The notes under the pieces were generated by a model. That model was not told the origin of the DNA. It searched no databases and saw nothing but the letters and a program-made list of their open reading frames with translations. This document shows positions 63,004-64,000 of a stretch of 64,000 bases of DNA, in pieces. The stretch is from Microvirga brassicacearum (lineage in GTDB: Bacteria; Pseudomonadota; Alphaproteobacteria; Rhizobiales; Beijerinckiaceae), in contig NZ_VCMV01000079.1 of the NCBI RefSeq assembly GCF_008757455.1, forward strand, positions 200 to 64,199, written 5' to 3'. Each line of letters starts with the position of its first letter. Positions within the stretch are counted from its first letter, which is position 1. The position numbers and the translations under genes were made by a program.

Positions 63004-63090
63004 GGATTGGACTCTTGATTTCGATGCGATTCCCGAACGGGATGTTTAGAGATCACCAGACCAATAGTCACCCAGGACGGAATCTGCCTG

Positions 63091-63150
63091 CTGTCACGCC
63101 CGGGTTGATCCCCGGATCAAGTCCGGGGACGGCGATGGCGGGGAGGGTGG
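63091..63150. repeat. Partial copy of the dispersed palindromic repeat
   Basis: Contains TTGATCC (63105-63111) and GGATCAA (63114-63120) with GTCCGGGG after it, and ends with GGGGAGGGTGG like the full copies at 63651 and 63790. The right half is truncated and diverged. Confidence 0.6.
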
Positions 63151-63246
63151 TGATGGGAGTGCGCCCGGAGACCCACCGGACATTGACGCCTCGCATCCGT
63201 TGCGTGTTATGTCGTCACTGGAACCGGCGCACCGGTTCCGGGGCTT

Positions 63247-63407
63247 AGTAAACCTCATCCGAAAGCGGCCGACATCGGCCGTGACGATGTCTCCCTCGCT
63301 TATGGCCGGGGAGGCGATGGCGCATGTTCAGGGCGAAAGCCTAAAGGTCATCGCAGCCGTCTTTCGGCGGTTTACTACTCCCCGGTCACCAGCAAGCGCT
63401 GGTGGCC
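63247..63407. other. Multi-hairpin structured element
   Basis: An outer pair AGTAAACC/GGTTTACT encloses about 115 bases with an inner stem CGGCCG-ACAT-CGGCCG (63266-63281). Just after it is a 10-bp hairpin GGTCACCAGC/GCTGGTGGCC with loop AAGC (63384-63407). The layout resembles a structured RNA or a processed DNA element; no known family is recognised. Confidence 0.4.
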
Positions 63408-63430
63408 GTTCTCGTTTCGGGGGGTGGACG

Positions 63431-63739
63431 ATGGAGCCTTACAGCGCATGGGCCGACTGGCTCAACAAATTCCACACGGCATCGGAGGCGATCCAGGCGC
63501 TGTGGATCGTTGCGGGCGCCGCGACGGTGATCGGGGTGACGTGGGTGGTGATGCGCGGGGTGGTGGAGGTGGTGCGGGTTTGGCGGGGTGATCGTTTGCC
63601 CGAGGACAATCCTGCCACCGACATCGAACCGCAACCCTGGACCAAGCTTCCCGTCATCCCCGGGCTTGACCCGGGGACCCACGTCTTAACTCACGCTGCC
63701 CAAGAAAGACGTGGGTGGCCGGATCAAGTCCGGCCATGA
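63431..63739 (+). CDS. Small membrane protein with a repeat-derived C-terminus
   Basis: 102 residues starting MEPYSAWADWLNKF, with GGGGGTGG about 8 bases upstream. One hydrophobic helix (AIQALWIVAGAATVIGVTWVVM) is followed by a basic stretch. The final 30 residues (VIPGLDPGTHV onward) are encoded by the dispersed palindromic repeat, so the natural protein probably ended earlier. The frame is open upstream to 63200, but that part overlaps the structured element. Function unknown; the single helix and length resemble small phage-type or holin-like proteins, without proof. Confidence 0.55.
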   Translation: MEPYSAWADWLNKFHTASEAIQALWIVAGAATVIGVTWVVMRGVVEVVRVWRGDRLPEDNPATDIEPQPWTKLPVIPGLDPGTHVLTHAAQERRGWPDQVRP

Positions 63740-63752
63740 CGGTGGAGGGTGG
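63651..63752. repeat. Dispersed palindromic repeat, copy A
   Basis: Starts CCGTCATCCCCGGGCTTGAC and ends CCGGCCATGACGGTGGAGG. The arms ACCCACGTCTT and AAGACGTGGGT form the inner stem and CCGTCAT/ATGACGG the outer one. This is the repeat that commonly yields PGLDPGTHV-type translations in alphaproteobacterial genomes. It overlaps the 3' end of the small membrane protein gene. Confidence 0.8.
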
Positions 63753-63789
63753 CGTCGACGAAAGTCGCTCATCACTCACCGCTCCACCG

Positions 63790-63887
63790 CCGTCATGCGC
63801 GGGCTTGTCCCGCGTACCCACGCCTTAACCGCGTCGCATAAAGACGTGGGTAGCCGGGCCAAGCCCGGCCATGACGGTGGAGGGTGG
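63790..63887. repeat. Dispersed palindromic repeat, copy B
   Basis: Same architecture as copy A, about 140 bases further on: CCGTCATGCGCGGGCTTGTC at the start, AAAGACGTGGGTAGCCGGG in the middle and ATGACGGTGGAGGGTGG at the end. Paired changes in the arms keep the stem, for example the outer CCGTCAT/ATGACGG. Confidence 0.8.
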
Positions 63888-63912
63888 AGTGAGAACTGAG
63901 TAACATCGATGA

Positions 63913-64000
63913 ATGCAGAAGGGCGGCTGGGTTTACATCATGTCGAACAAGCGCAATGGCACGCTGTATCTCGGCGTCACCAGCAGCCTGTCGCATCGCG
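63913..64000 (+). CDS. GIY-YIG nuclease family protein (partial, cut by window end)
   Basis: 29 codons are present, MQKGGWVYIMSNKRNGTLYL, then GVTSSLSHR. The VYIM and LYLGVTS strings are the GIY and YIG positions of the small stand-alone GIY-YIG proteins (UPF0213/YhbQ-like) common in alphaproteobacteria and often found next to dispersed repeats. The remaining part of the protein lies beyond the window. Confidence 0.75.
   Translation, partial: MQKGGWVYIMSNKRNGTLYLGVTSSLSHR

Larger units (their letters stand above)
63004..63430. other. Intergenic region with repeat fragment and a structured element
   Basis: 427 bases. A dispersed-repeat fragment lies at 63091-63150; from 63220 to 63407 there are four stem structures including an outer pair AGTAAACC (63247-63254) and GGTTTACT (63369-63376). 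A frame that stays open through it joins the small membrane protein, but the dyads suggest an RNA or DNA element. No other gene was supported. Confidence 0.5.

Overview
The window is GC-rich and, by gene content and style, comes from an alphaproteobacterium, most likely Hyphomicrobiales (Rhizobiales). The evidence is an Omp25/31-type outer-membrane barrel, a Fur/Mur-type regulator that lacks the usual Cys pair, an ECF sigma factor paired with a DGPF/YciI protein, many ABC uptake operons, and the dispersed palindromic repeat whose translation reads PGLDPGTHV. This is inference from protein families; no rRNA or tRNA is present to fix the taxonomy. No insertion sequence, prophage or CRISPR array was seen.

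Layout. (1) 1-13.6 kb is a catabolic and uptake island. It holds the end of an oligopeptide ABC ATPase, a class III aminotransferase/aminomutase and an M81 metallopeptidase on the + strand. A complete sugar-type ABC operon runs on the - strand (binding protein, two permeases, an argininosuccinate-lyase-like enzyme, ATPase, PfkB kinase). A divergent ROK repressor is followed by a large PIG-L deacetylase. Two tandem palindromic sites lie between the operon and the repressor. (2) 13.8-18.5 kb carries a class A penicillin-binding protein with an unusual N-terminal extension, translationally coupled to an exported protein of unknown function, then a convergent exported protein. (3) 19.0-33.6 kb has a tiny zinc-finger protein, then a long + strand run: proline iminopeptidase, S9 peptidase, M20 amidohydrolase, a complete dipeptide-type ABC importer, a serine hydrolase and an MmgE/PrpD protein. 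A convergent LysR regulator and an unrecognised protein follow. This looks like a dedicated route for import and hydrolysis of a peptide or amide compound. (4) 33.6-39.3 kb has a Fur-like regulator with a Fur-box-like site, two methyltransferases, an outer-membrane protein, a possible small RNA, a metallophosphatase and an exported protein. (5) 39.6-43.9 kb holds a compact three-gene set: patatin-like lipase, HExxH metalloprotease and MBL-fold hydrolase. It is the best candidate here for an undescribed system. (6) 44-58 kb is a mix: small exported proteins, a redoxin, a zinc-ribbon/cyclase/ATPase/TPR regulator, exonuclease III, acetyltransferase, DUF4336 protein, ECF sigma with its DGPF partner, ankyrin protein, binding protein, and a Cache-HAMP-cyclase. 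(7) 58.2-64 kb has an NfeD protease plus slipin pair, a glycosyltransferase, an alpha/beta hydrolase, an acetyltransferase, a structured non-coding stretch, a small membrane protein whose tail is encoded by the dispersed repeat, two further repeat copies, and the start of a GIY-YIG nuclease cut by the window end.

Several start codons were moved from the longest open frame to the start supported by a Shine-Dalgarno sequence or signal peptide; these choices are noted per gene.
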